Assembly (NCBI GenBank): GCA_005502915.1
Contig: SCMT01000031.1
Span: forward strand, 1-41,406
DNA length: 41,406 bases
Origin: Lysobacteraceae bacterium 2PB
Lineage (GTDB): Bacteria; Pseudomonadota; Gammaproteobacteria; Xanthomonadales; Xanthomonadaceae
Direction of reading: 5' to 3'
Below the pieces are notes generated by a model. The model did not search any database. It saw only the letters and a program-made list of their open reading frames with translations, and was not told the DNA's origin. Made by a program: the position numbers and the translations under genes. Of the stretch, positions 29,539 through 37,893 are shown in pieces. The first letter of the stretch is position 1, and every line of letters begins with the position of its first letter.

Positions 29539-32151
29539 TCAGTTGACCGTGCAGTTGAGCGTGATGACCACCGCGCCGCCATTGGGCAGGGTCGGTACCG
29601 TGGCACCTGCGCCCTGCAGCGCGGCCACCAGCGCGGCACCGGTCGGCACCGGGCAGGCTGCGCCACCCGACGCAGCGCAGGTCGCGGTCGAGCAGGTCAG
29701 GTTGCTCGGCGCCGGATCGGTGATGACCGCGCCGTTGGCGGCGTCCGGGCCGAGGTTGCTCACGGTGATCGTGTAGGTGGTCGGCGTACCGGAAACCACG
29801 GTGTCCGCAGCCTGGTCGACTTCACCGTTCTGCCCCGGGGTGTTGGTCTTGGTCAGGCGCAGGTCGGCCTGGGCGTTGCGGGTATTGGTGAAGGTGCAGG
29901 TCAGGTCGTCGCCGGCCGCGGCGGTCACGTTGAACGTGGTGCCGCTGCCCGAGGGCGTCTGCCCGCCGACGAGGGCATTCGTGCAGGCGTAGGTCGTGGC
30001 GTAATTGGCGAGGTTCGCGCCGGACGCACCCGCTTCGCTGAAGGTATAGCTCGCGCCCACCGCGCCCGGATTGAGGGTGGCCGTCCCCGTGGCGGTCGTG
30101 CCTGCCCCGGTGGTCGTGACCGAAGCCGGGCCGCCCGTGCCGACGATGTTGAGGGTGAACTGGTCGCCTGCATTGAAGCGCCCGCTCGGCAGTGCCTTCT
30201 GCAGGCGCAGGATCGGCAGCTTGGTGTTGGTGAAGGTGCAGGTGAAGCCGATGCTCGCCGCCACCTCGGCACCGGTGATGGTGTAGGTGCTGCCGCTGAG
30301 GCTGCCGACGGTGGCGCTGGCGGCATTGACGCAGGTCGCACCCGTGAGGGACCAGCCGGCAGGCAGGCTGTTCTCGTTGATGGTCACCGCCGTGGTCGGC
30401 GCTGCGATCGTGAAGACCTGGGTGCCGGCGATGCCGGTATCGCCGTCGACCTGGGTCGGCGTGTTGGCGGCAGCGGTCGTCACGGTACCGGTGGTCTGCA
30501 CGGTATTGGTCAGGGTGAAGCCGAACGGTCCGCCGGCACCACCGATCGTGGTCTTGCGCAGGGTGAGCGTGCGGCCGACCTGGAACTGGTAATCCTCGAC
30601 TTCGCCGCTCTGCACGGTGCCCGTCGGCGTGTTGCAGTTGTCCAGCGCGGTGTTGTTGGTGCAGACGCGGAAGCGCGCGAAGGTCGGGCCGATCACCGCA
30701 CCCAGCGGCACCACGATGTTGAGGTTCACCGTGCCCGCGGCCACGGCCTGCGCCGTGACCATCTGCTCGCCGGCGTCGTTGAAGTCGCCGTCGACGTTCC
30801 AGTCGAACCAGGCGCTGAGGAAGCCCGAGCCGTTCTGGATGCTCACCGGAACCACGGTGGTCTGGCCGATCGGCAGCAGCGGCGTCAACGTGACGCCGTC
30901 TTCATCATCGGTGTTGTTGACGTCGTCGCCGGTGGCGGTGGGACTGTTGAGCAGCGAGGCATCGGCGTCGACCGTCGCACCGAGACGGATGCCGGTGACG
31001 GTGTGCGTCGGATTGCCGTAGCTGATCGGCGCATCGGGTACGTCGGCGTTGTCGGATTCGAGGAGGAAGGAGGCGTTGGTGGCACCGTAAGTCAAAGTCG
31101 TGACCAGGCCCGCCATCTGCAGTGTGTACAACGAACCGGGCGTCGCGCCGCCGTTTCGGAAGTAGACGCCACCGGTGAGGCCGTTCGGTTCATTGTTGGT
31201 ATTGCCGAAGGGCGTGTCGAAATTGCCGGCTGCGTTGGTGACGGAGGGGGTCACGAGGGCAACATGCCCCGCTGGCAGGACGAAGCCTTCCGTGCTGGCA
31301 TTGGTACCGGTCACCAGCTTGCCGTCGTCGGCTTCATCCGGCGCCTGACCAGCGTCGTAGGCGGCGGGCGCAAGACTGGAATTGCCCGGCGTCCCGGTGG
31401 TGACCTGTGCGGTGGCCGTGGCATTGCGCACGAAACCGGTGACGGTCTGCTCGACGTTCTGGAACACCGAAGCGACCAGCATGGCATCGTCGCCGGCGTT
31501 GGTCGGTGCGACGGTATCCGGCAGGGTAATCGTGACCGTGCCCGAGGCCGCTCCCCCCAGCAGCGTGTCGATCTCGTTCTCGAACAGCACGATATGGAAG
31601 GTGTCCACCGAAAACGATGCCGTGCCCGCCGGCGAACCGGTCGGCGACGTGCTGATGCGGATGAAGCGCGTATCGCCGCTGGGCGTGCCGCCGATGACCA
31701 GCGCGTTCTGCTTGTTGATGGTGCCGCCGGGGCCGACCACGCGCGCGGTCAGCTGGTTGTTGGAAGTCGTCGCCGGTGGTGTGCCGATGCGCGGTTCGGG
31801 GTAGTTGTCGCCCAGGCCGGTGCCTGCGGTGTTGCCGTTGGTGCAGAGGCCGCCGCTGTTGTCCGCATTCGAGCAGTGGTCGCGCTCGAAGGAAACCCAG
31901 ATGAAGAGCGCACGGTTCTTGCCGCTCGGAATGTTGAAGGACGCGATGCTGGGCGTGCCGGTGGCGCCAGCGCCGCTGGCCGTGGCGGACTGCGTATTGA
32001 GATGCTGCACCTGCGCGGCCTGCGCGATCGGCATGGCCAGCAGCATGGCTGCGGCCAGCAGAAGCGTGCGCCAGGCGGATGGCGACGAGGGCGTGGATGC
32101 CTTCGCCCGGGAATCGCGAGCCGACGCTGCATCACGTGCATTCACTTGCAT
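29539..32151 (-). CDS. Secreted multi-domain protein with GEVEDY, prealbumin-like and DUF11 domains
   Basis: 870 residues. A long signal peptide (hydrophobic about 28-43, cut near AQAA) is followed by an N-terminal beta-rich domain (about 45-390). Around 515-521 is GEVEDYQF, the motif ending a domain common in secreted proteins. Two SpaA/prealbumin-like Ig domains follow (about 525-640 and 645-760, each with an FTCTFTNT or LTCTFTNT strand). The last domain, about 765-870, is DUF11-like (DLRLTKTNTPG to LNCTVN) with paired cysteines, and it is about three-quarters identical to the end of the next protein upstream. Presumably exported to the surface. GAGGTG lies eight bases before the ATG. It has its own promoter region behind a terminator. 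Confidence 0.85.
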   Translation of the reverse strand: MQVNARDAASARDSRAKASTPSSPSAWRTLLLAAAMLLAMPIAQAAQVQHLNTQSATASGAGATGTPSIASFNIPSGKNRALFIWVSFERDHCSNADNSGGLCTNGNTAGTGLGDNYPEPRIGTPPATTSNNQLTARVVGPGGTINKQNALVIGGTPSGDTRFIRISTSPTGSPAGTASFSVDTFHIVLFENEIDTLLGGAASGTVTITLPDTVAPTNAGDDAMLVASVFQNVEQTVTGFVRNATATAQVTTGTPGNSSLAPAAYDAGQAPDEADDGKLVTGTNASTEGFVLPAGHVALVTPSVTNAAGNFDTPFGNTNNEPNGLTGGVYFRNGGATPGSLYTLQMAGLVTTLTYGATNASFLLESDNADVPDAPISYGNPTHTVTGIRLGATVDADASLLNSPTATGDDVNNTDDEDGVTLTPLLPIGQTTVVPVSIQNGSGFLSAWFDWNVDGDFNDAGEQMVTAQAVAAGTVNLNIVVPLGAVIGPTFARFRVCTNNTALDNCNTPTGTVQSGEVEDYQFQVGRTLTLRKTTIGGAGGPFGFTLTNTVQTTGTVTTAAANTPTQVDGDTGIAGTQVFTIAAPTTAVTINENSLPAGWSLTGATCVNAASATVGSLSGSTYTITGAEVAASIGFTCTFTNTKLPILRLQKALPSGRFNAGDQFTLNIVGTGGPASVTTTGAGTTATGTATLNPGAVGASYTFSEAGASGANLANYATTYACTNALVGGQTPSGSGTTFNVTAAAGDDLTCTFTNTRNAQADLRLTKTNTPGQNGEVDQAADTVVSGTPTTYTITVSNLGPDAANGAVITDPAPSNLTCSTATCAASGGAACPVPTGAALVAALQGAGATVPTLPNGGAVVITLNCTVN

Positions 32152-32440
32152 GGAAACACCTCGGTAACGTTGACGTGACTGCCGCGTGGGCCGGCAGGCC
32201 CGCACGCGTCCGGAAATCCCTCCTGGCACCGAAGACAACGTCCCGGGACACCGGATTCAGGCGTCCCGGGCAGCACTCGCACCATACGGCGCAAGCGCCA
32301 TCACGATCATGCTGTTACGTCTGACAGGATAGACCATCCGCAGCGGAATGGTTGCCACTCATCGGAAGCATGGATCTGCATTGCAGGTTGCACGACCCCG
32401 TGTTTCCGAGGCCATGCACGATGATCGTTCGCAAGCGGAT
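32152..32440. other. Long leader and promoter region of the secreted 870-residue protein
   Basis: No gene was seen here. A TATCCT -10-like box lies at 32326-32331 on the minus strand, which would give a leader of about 170 bases. The leader holds a GTCCCGGGAC palindrome (32240-32249), a direct repeat of CGTCCCGGG (32239-32247 and 32262-32270), and a small GGCGC-AA-GCGCC hairpin (32288-32299). A structured regulatory leader is possible, but no known riboswitch was recognised. Confidence 0.4.
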
Positions 32441-32443
32441 CGC

Positions 32444-32474
32444 GCAAAAGAAACGGGGCCCCGAAGGGCCCCGT
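32444..32474 (-). terminator. Strong intrinsic terminator of the surface operon
   Basis: Perfect nine-base stem ACGGGGCCC with a four-base loop, followed on the minus strand by TTTCTTTT. It lies 29 bases after the stop of the 528-residue DUF11 protein. It separates the three-gene barrel operon from the 870-residue protein. Confidence 0.9.
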
Positions 32475-32502
32475 GCTCATCGCAGCCGTGTCGCGATCGT
32501 GC

Positions 32503-34089
32503 TTATTGCACGGTGCAATTCAGGGTGAAGGTCACGGAACCACCGTTGGGCAGGGTCGGCACGGTGGCGCCGGCGCCCTGCAGCGCAGTGACCAGCGCAG
32601 CGCCGGTCTGCGCCGGGCAGACCGCGCCGCCCGCAGCGCTGCAGGTCGCGGTGGCGCAGTTGAGGTTGGTCGGTGCGGGGTCGGTGACGACGGCGCCGTT
32701 CGCCGCGTTCGGGCCGTTGTTGGTCACGGTGATCGCGTAGTTGCTGGGCGCACCGGAGACCACGGTGTCGGCGGCCTGGTCGACGTTGCCGTTGGCGCCC
32801 GGCGTGTTGGTCTTGGTCAGCACAAGGTCGGCATTGGGCACCGGCACGTTCGCGACGACCTGGTTGTTGGGCGCAGAACCCACGCTGCCGCCATTGCGGT
32901 CGTTGACCGCGCCGGTCTGCCCGGTGAACGTCACCTGCGTCTGTCCGCCACCCGGCGGCAGCACGTAGTTGAAGCTGCAGGCGATCTGGTTGTTGGGCGC
33001 GATCGGGCTCAGGCCGGCGGGCGGCACGGGGATCGCCGGCACGCAGTTCAGCGCGGAAATGGTGCCCGCGCTCGCGGTCGGCGTGCAGGTCGGCGAGTAC
33101 GCGATGTTCGGCCCCTGGTTGGTGCAGGTCAGGGTGACCGGGTAGGTGGTGCCCGGCACGATCGAGGCCGGCAGGCCGGAGAAGGCCGGCGTCATGTCGG
33201 AGACTTCGCCCGAGAGGCCAAAGATCCAGCCCTCAGCGCCGTTGGCCGGCCAGGCCACGCCGTCGCTGGCGCGCATGTACATGCGCAGGTAGACGCGGGT
33301 GATCGCGGTGCCGGTGACGTGCACCGAGCCGCAGGCACCCGAATTGGCCACGTTGCAGTTCGCCGCAGGCGTGGCGATCAGATGATTGATCTGGTTGCCC
33401 GCGACGCCGAATGCGGCATTGCCCGACAGGCGCGTGATGCCGGTGGCGCCGATCGAGCTGCCGGGCACCAGGTCGAACTCGGCGGTGAAGCCCTTGCCGC
33501 CTGCCGTACCGCCGAGGCCCGCGATGTGCATGACGAGGTTGGACACCGGCACGTTCAGGTCGATCTGCAGGTCGGCGAACTGGAAACGACCGTTCGCGGG
33601 CGAACCTGCGGCCAGCAGGCCGTTGGTGCGGAACTCGAACTGGGCACCGTGGTTCGTGCCGACCGTGATGCCGGTGCCGGCCGCGACCGTGGGCAGCGAA
33701 GTGAACTGCGCGCTCTGGCCGCCGCCGAGGAAGTTCATCGGGGCGTAATGCGGATCGTTGACGACCGTGCCGCCGATCATCGCGCCGTTGGTGGTGAAGT
33801 TGGTCGCATTCGCGAACTGCTGGTTGAGGATCGTCAGCGTCGCCGTCGGCGTGGTGGCGCCGACCGCAGCGAAGGTGTTGCCGCCCGGATTGTCGGTGTT
33901 GTTCTGGAAGGTGATGGTCAACGGCCCCTGGAACGGGGGCGTCGCCGCCGTACTGGCGCCCGTCGAATTCATCTCGATGGCGCGCTGCGCGAAGGCAAGC
34001 CCCGGAGCGAGAAGCAGCGCCGCAAGCGACGCGACAGCAGCCAGTCGCTGGCGGAAGGAAGTGCGTGGATCGACGGTGGTCTTGTGCAT
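32503..34089 (-). CDS. Secreted DUF11-domain protein
   Basis: 528 residues with a signal peptide (cut near GLAFA). A beta-rich N-terminal domain (about 36-300) of unknown type contains many Asn, Thr and Gly. A first Ig-like segment spans about 305-415 (YPVTLTCTNQGPNIAYSPTC). The C-terminal DUF11 domain (about 420-528, DLVLTKTNTPG to LNCTVQ) closely matches the end of the 870-residue protein downstream. It is the third gene of an operon behind the barrel gene (82 bases) and ends at a strong terminator. Probably exported and held at or beyond the outer membrane. The ATG has only a weak ribosome site. Confidence 0.82.
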   Translation of the reverse strand: MHKTTVDPRTSFRQRLAAVASLAALLLAPGLAFAQRAIEMNSTGASTAATPPFQGPLTITFQNNTDNPGGNTFAAVGATTPTATLTILNQQFANATNFTTNGAMIGGTVVNDPHYAPMNFLGGGQSAQFTSLPTVAAGTGITVGTNHGAQFEFRTNGLLAAGSPANGRFQFADLQIDLNVPVSNLVMHIAGLGGTAGGKGFTAEFDLVPGSSIGATGITRLSGNAAFGVAGNQINHLIATPAANCNVANSGACGSVHVTGTAITRVYLRMYMRASDGVAWPANGAEGWIFGLSGEVSDMTPAFSGLPASIVPGTTYPVTLTCTNQGPNIAYSPTCTPTASAGTISALNCVPAIPVPPAGLSPIAPNNQIACSFNYVLPPGGGQTQVTFTGQTGAVNDRNGGSVGSAPNNQVVANVPVPNADLVLTKTNTPGANGNVDQAADTVVSGAPSNYAITVTNNGPNAANGAVVTDPAPTNLNCATATCSAAGGAVCPAQTGAALVTALQGAGATVPTLPNGGSVTFTLNCTVQ

Positions 34090-34124
34090 GTTCGCTTCGT
34101 GTTCTTGAGGCTGAGCGGTTCCGC

Positions 34125-34148
34125 GCCGTGCGCATCCATGCGCACGGC
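34125..34148. other. Intercistronic hairpin after the barrel gene
   Basis: Perfect 11-base stem (GCCGTGCGCAT) with a two-base centre, 23 bases past the barrel stop, with a second small stem GCGG-TT-CCGC at 34115-34124. No T tract follows, so it may set mRNA stability or partial read-through rather than full termination. Confidence 0.5.
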
Positions 34149-34171
34149 TCCGTGGCGTCGGGAAAAGGGGA

Positions 34172-37100
34172 TCAGTACCAGCCGACGAGGTTCACGAACC
34201 ATCCCTTGTGGTCGTAATCGAAGTCGGTGAGGTCGTCGCTGAATTCGGTGAAGTTGTAGCCGACGCCGAGGCGCAGGTTCTTGCCGAGGTTGCGATCGAT
34301 GCCGAACAGGAAGCCCTGGCGGTCGCCGCCGTCCTTCACGCCGAGCCAGCGGTACTCGGCCAGCGTGTGCCAGTTGTCGGCGAAGGCGTAGCGGCCCTGG
34401 ATCGCGGCGAAGGTCGCGCCCGAGTCCGCCCACTGCCCGCTCAGGCGGCCGAAGCGCACCTCGCCTTCGCGACGCAGCAGCTTGCCGGCGAATTCCCACT
34501 GCACGTTCGGCTTGTAGATGCCTTCGAGCGAAAGCACCTGGCTGCGCTGGTCGTAGTTGGCGACGTTGTCGCCCACCTGCTGCAGCGCGGACACGTCGTA
34601 CAGGTAGGTATAGCGACCGAGCAGCGCCCACTTGCCGGAATCGAACGGCCTGTAGGCGAAGCCGAAGTTGCCTTCGATGAACTTCGCGCCGGCGGTGGCC
34701 AGCAGGTCGTCGGTCGTCTTCGAGTAGTTGAAGCGCGCCGCGATCCGCCAGCTGTCGTTGAGCTTGTGCGTGAAGTTGTTGGTCGTGACCCACTGCGTCC
34801 GCTGCTCCGCGCCGCTGTCGTCGCGCCACTCCAGCTTGCTCTGCCACTGCGTGTCGTTGGAACTGCGGCCGCCGCTGATGCTGATCGCGCGGCGGTCGAC
34901 GTTGCCGACGTCGCGGTCGAGGTTGGCGTTCTGCAGGGTGAAGCCCAGGGTCCAGCCCACGCCCGGATAGAAATCCATGCCGAAGGTGTGCGCCAGGCCC
35001 GACTCGTTCGGCGCCTTGAGGAACTGGCTTTCGTTGAACAGGTTCACCTGGTTCGACAGGCGCCAGCGCTGGCCCAGCGTCCAGCCCGAGTTGAGGCGGT
35101 CGTTGAACAGAGGGTCGTAGTCGGTCCTGTCGGTCGAATAGGTGTAGCGACCGTAGATCGTGTGCTCCGGGCTGATCCGGTATTCGCCGTTGATCTGCGC
35201 CGCGTCGCCGCGGTCGCCGCTGGTCACTTCCGCGCCGATGCTCGACAGGTCGCCGAACAGGTACTTCGCGCCGAGAGTCAGCGCGTCGTTGTCCGCGTAG
35301 CGGCCGTCGTCGTCGTCCACCGTGAACTGCGCGGTGCCGTAGACATCGAGGCTGCTGCCGAAGCGATGCGTGTACTGCAGCGCGGCGAGCAGGCCGGCGG
35401 CCTCGCCCAGCAGGCGCTGTTCCTCGACCCGGCGCAGCTCGGCGGACAGGCGGTTGTGGTCGTTGATCCGCCACTCGCCGGTCACCTGCGCCTGGGTCAG
35501 CGCATCGGCACCGCGTTCGGCGCGGCTGTAGCGGCCACGGATGTTCACGTTCGGCGCGAACTGGCCCAGCACTTCGGCGCCGTGTTCGCGGATCTCCATG
35601 CCTCGATCGAAACGACCGACCGAGAAGCCGGCATCGACCTTGCGCCACCAGGCGCCGGCCGACCAGTCGAGATCGGTCCAGCCCAGTTCCTGGAAGTTGA
35701 CGCGGGCTTCGACCGCACGGGCATCGCCTTCGCGCGGACCGGTGACCGGATTGAGCTCGGTGAAGCTCAGGCCGCCGTTGTCGGAGTAGAAGATCGGCGC
35801 GCTGGTCGCTTCGGTGCGGCTCTGCTCGAGCTTGAGGTAGGTGCCGCGACCGGCCTGCAGCGTGAGGTCCAGGCCCTTGAGCGAATAGTCCTCGCCGGCG
35901 CGGTTCTCGTCGATCCAGGTGGCGCCGACGGCGACGTGGTTGCCGAACCAGTGCTTGCCGCGGAAACCCATCGTGGTGTCGTCGGCATCGAAGCCGTTGG
36001 GCACGAATTCGTAGTCGACCAGCAGCACCTGGGCGAAGCCGTCGAGCGGCGCGTCGCGGGTGAGCGTGGGGATGTTCTCGCGGGTGATCTGCGCCAGCGG
36101 ACGGGTCAGCAGCAGGCGGCCCTGGAACTCGTCGATCTCGTAATCGGCACCGCGCGCGAGGTCGATCCGGCGCTCGACGCGACCGGTCGTGTTGTCGCGC
36201 ACTTCCAGCACCACCTTGTCAGAACCGGGCAGCACGTCGGTGTGCTTGAGGTAGTACAGGCTGCCGCCGGTGCCGAGGAATTCGCTGTGGCCCGGTGCGG
36301 TCTGCGCCTCGGAACCGAAGGCCTTGATCTGCGTGCCGGCCTCGCCGAGGTCGGTCGCGCGACGCGAGCGCCAGCTGAGCGCGGCGCCGTAGAGCGAGCG
36401 CGAATACTGGCCGTACTCGGTGCCGGTGACGCCGGTGTTGAAGTTGCCCCACAGCGCCTGGTTCTTGTCCCAGTCGACGCGGACGTACAGGCGTCCCATG
36501 GTGTCGACGTCGCGATAGGTCGTGGAGTCGTCGCCGTAGACCGGATAGTAGGCATCCGGGTCGAGGCGACGGAACACGTCCTGCGGATCGGCGTCCCAGA
36601 AGCCGTCGAACAGGTCGCGCAGTTCGCGCTCCTGGGTGTCGGCCTGCGCGGTGATCAGGTATTTGCCCTTGACCTTGCCCTTCAGGTAGAAGGCCAGGCG
36701 GCCGTCGATCAGGAAGCTGTCGTCGTAGCGGTCGTCGCCGGCCAGCGGTTCGATCGAACCGGACACGCTGTTGCCGGACGCGGTGAAATCGGCGATCGCG
36801 ACGGCGAACATGTACTTGCCGCTGACGTCGATGTCGAGGCGTTCGCGCACGGCCTGCTGGTCGCGACCGCTGGCCTCGATGTCGAACTGGTGGCGACCCA
36901 CGGGCACGAGGTATTCGGCGACGAGCTTGCGCTGCAGGTCGACCGGATGGCTCTGGCCGTTGATGCGCACGGCCATGCCCTCGGGGATGTCGCGGCCCTG
37001 GATGCGGATGCGCGAACCGTAGATCGGGATGTTCTGCTGGCGCAGCGAGTTCTCGCCGAACACACCTTCGACGAGGCTGCGCTGCTCGGCTTCCTCGGCG

Positions 37101-37882
37101 CTCATCGCCGTGCCGGTGTTGCGCTCGACCGAATTGCGCAGGATCTGGTTGCCGCGCTCGACCTCCTCCGGGCGCACCAGTTGCAGGCGACGCGGGAAGG
37201 TTTCGTCGTAGCTGCCGTCGGCACCGTAGGCGCGCACCAGGTACAGCAGTTCGTCGCCCGCCTGCGGCTGGTAGCCGGCCGGCAGGGCGCCGTCCCACTG
37301 CACTTCGCTCACGCCCGCGACCGGCAGGTCGACCTTGACGAGCGGCGACACCAGGTCGGCGTCGGTGGCGCGGAAGATCAGCACTTCGGCGCGCTGGATG
37401 AAGGCCGGATAGTTGTTGTACGCGTAGAACCGCACCGGCTTTGTGATGCGGCTGCCGTCGAACGGCACCAGCGACGGCGCGGACACGTTGAACTGCGGCT
37501 GGCCGAGGTTGGGATCCTCGGTCGCCCAGATCACGCCGCCACCGGGCAGGTCGGTCGACCAGCGGCCGATCGCCAGCGCCTGGCCGGGCTTGAGGTCGTA
37601 TTCCCACTTCGAGTCGATGCGCTCGGCCTCGACCGTCACGCGACGGTCGGGCTGCAGCGTGGTCGAGTCGGCACGGTCGCTGGTCGCGTTCGTGACCGGA
37701 CGCTGTTCGCCGCGGGTGCGCACCTTGAACAGGACGCCCTCGCTGGACGCGCAGCCAGCATCGCCGCACTGCGTGGCGTCTGCCGGCGGCGCGGCCTGCG
37801 CCTGGTCCTGTGCGATGGCCTGGGTGGCCATGCCGCTGGCGAGGATGCCGATCAGGGTGTAGTCGAGCAGTTTCATCTTCAT
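34172..37882 (-). CDS. Large outer-membrane beta-barrel protein of the DUF11/OmpA locus
   Basis: 1236 residues with a signal peptide (cut near TQAIAQ). Residues to about 430 form periplasmic or surface beta-sandwich-like domains (VRFYAYNNYPAFIQRAEVLIF, VGRHQFDIEASG). A conserved-looking YYPVYGDDSTTYRD segment lies near 445-460. From about 440 to the end the sequence has the alternating pattern of transmembrane strands with short turns, enough for a barrel of 24 or more strands, and ends in an aromatic (LVGWY), as BAM substrates do. No TonB box or plug was seen, so it is not called a TonB-dependent receptor. The ATG at 37882 has GAGGG eight bases upstream and begins 11 bases after the OmpA gene stop. 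Likely export or display partner of the neighbouring DUF11 proteins (inference). Confidence 0.82.
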   Translation of the reverse strand: MKMKLLDYTLIGILASGMATQAIAQDQAQAAPPADATQCGDAGCASSEGVLFKVRTRGEQRPVTNATSDRADSTTLQPDRRVTVEAERIDSKWEYDLKPGQALAIGRWSTDLPGGGVIWATEDPNLGQPQFNVSAPSLVPFDGSRITKPVRFYAYNNYPAFIQRAEVLIFRATDADLVSPLVKVDLPVAGVSEVQWDGALPAGYQPQAGDELLYLVRAYGADGSYDETFPRRLQLVRPEEVERGNQILRNSVERNTGTAMSAEEAEQRSLVEGVFGENSLRQQNIPIYGSRIRIQGRDIPEGMAVRINGQSHPVDLQRKLVAEYLVPVGRHQFDIEASGRDQQAVRERLDIDVSGKYMFAVAIADFTASGNSVSGSIEPLAGDDRYDDSFLIDGRLAFYLKGKVKGKYLITAQADTQERELRDLFDGFWDADPQDVFRRLDPDAYYPVYGDDSTTYRDVDTMGRLYVRVDWDKNQALWGNFNTGVTGTEYGQYSRSLYGAALSWRSRRATDLGEAGTQIKAFGSEAQTAPGHSEFLGTGGSLYYLKHTDVLPGSDKVVLEVRDNTTGRVERRIDLARGADYEIDEFQGRLLLTRPLAQITRENIPTLTRDAPLDGFAQVLLVDYEFVPNGFDADDTTMGFRGKHWFGNHVAVGATWIDENRAGEDYSLKGLDLTLQAGRGTYLKLEQSRTEATSAPIFYSDNGGLSFTELNPVTGPREGDARAVEARVNFQELGWTDLDWSAGAWWRKVDAGFSVGRFDRGMEIREHGAEVLGQFAPNVNIRGRYSRAERGADALTQAQVTGEWRINDHNRLSAELRRVEEQRLLGEAAGLLAALQYTHRFGSSLDVYGTAQFTVDDDDGRYADNDALTLGAKYLFGDLSSIGAEVTSGDRGDAAQINGEYRISPEHTIYGRYTYSTDRTDYDPLFNDRLNSGWTLGQRWRLSNQVNLFNESQFLKAPNESGLAHTFGMDFYPGVGWTLGFTLQNANLDRDVGNVDRRAISISGGRSSNDTQWQSKLEWRDDSGAEQRTQWVTTNNFTHKLNDSWRIAARFNYSKTTDDLLATAGAKFIEGNFGFAYRPFDSGKWALLGRYTYLYDVSALQQVGDNVANYDQRSQVLSLEGIYKPNVQWEFAGKLLRREGEVRFGRLSGQWADSGATFAAIQGRYAFADNWHTLAEYRWLGVKDGGDRQGFLFGIDRNLGKNLRLGVGYNFTEFSDDLTDFDYDHKGWFVNLVGWY

Positions 37883-37893
37883 GTCGGCGCCCC

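Noticed and set aside
34172-37882. Barrel protein as a TonB-dependent receptor
   Set aside because: No TonB box and no plug-domain motifs were seen; the N-terminal part looks like beta-sandwich domains.
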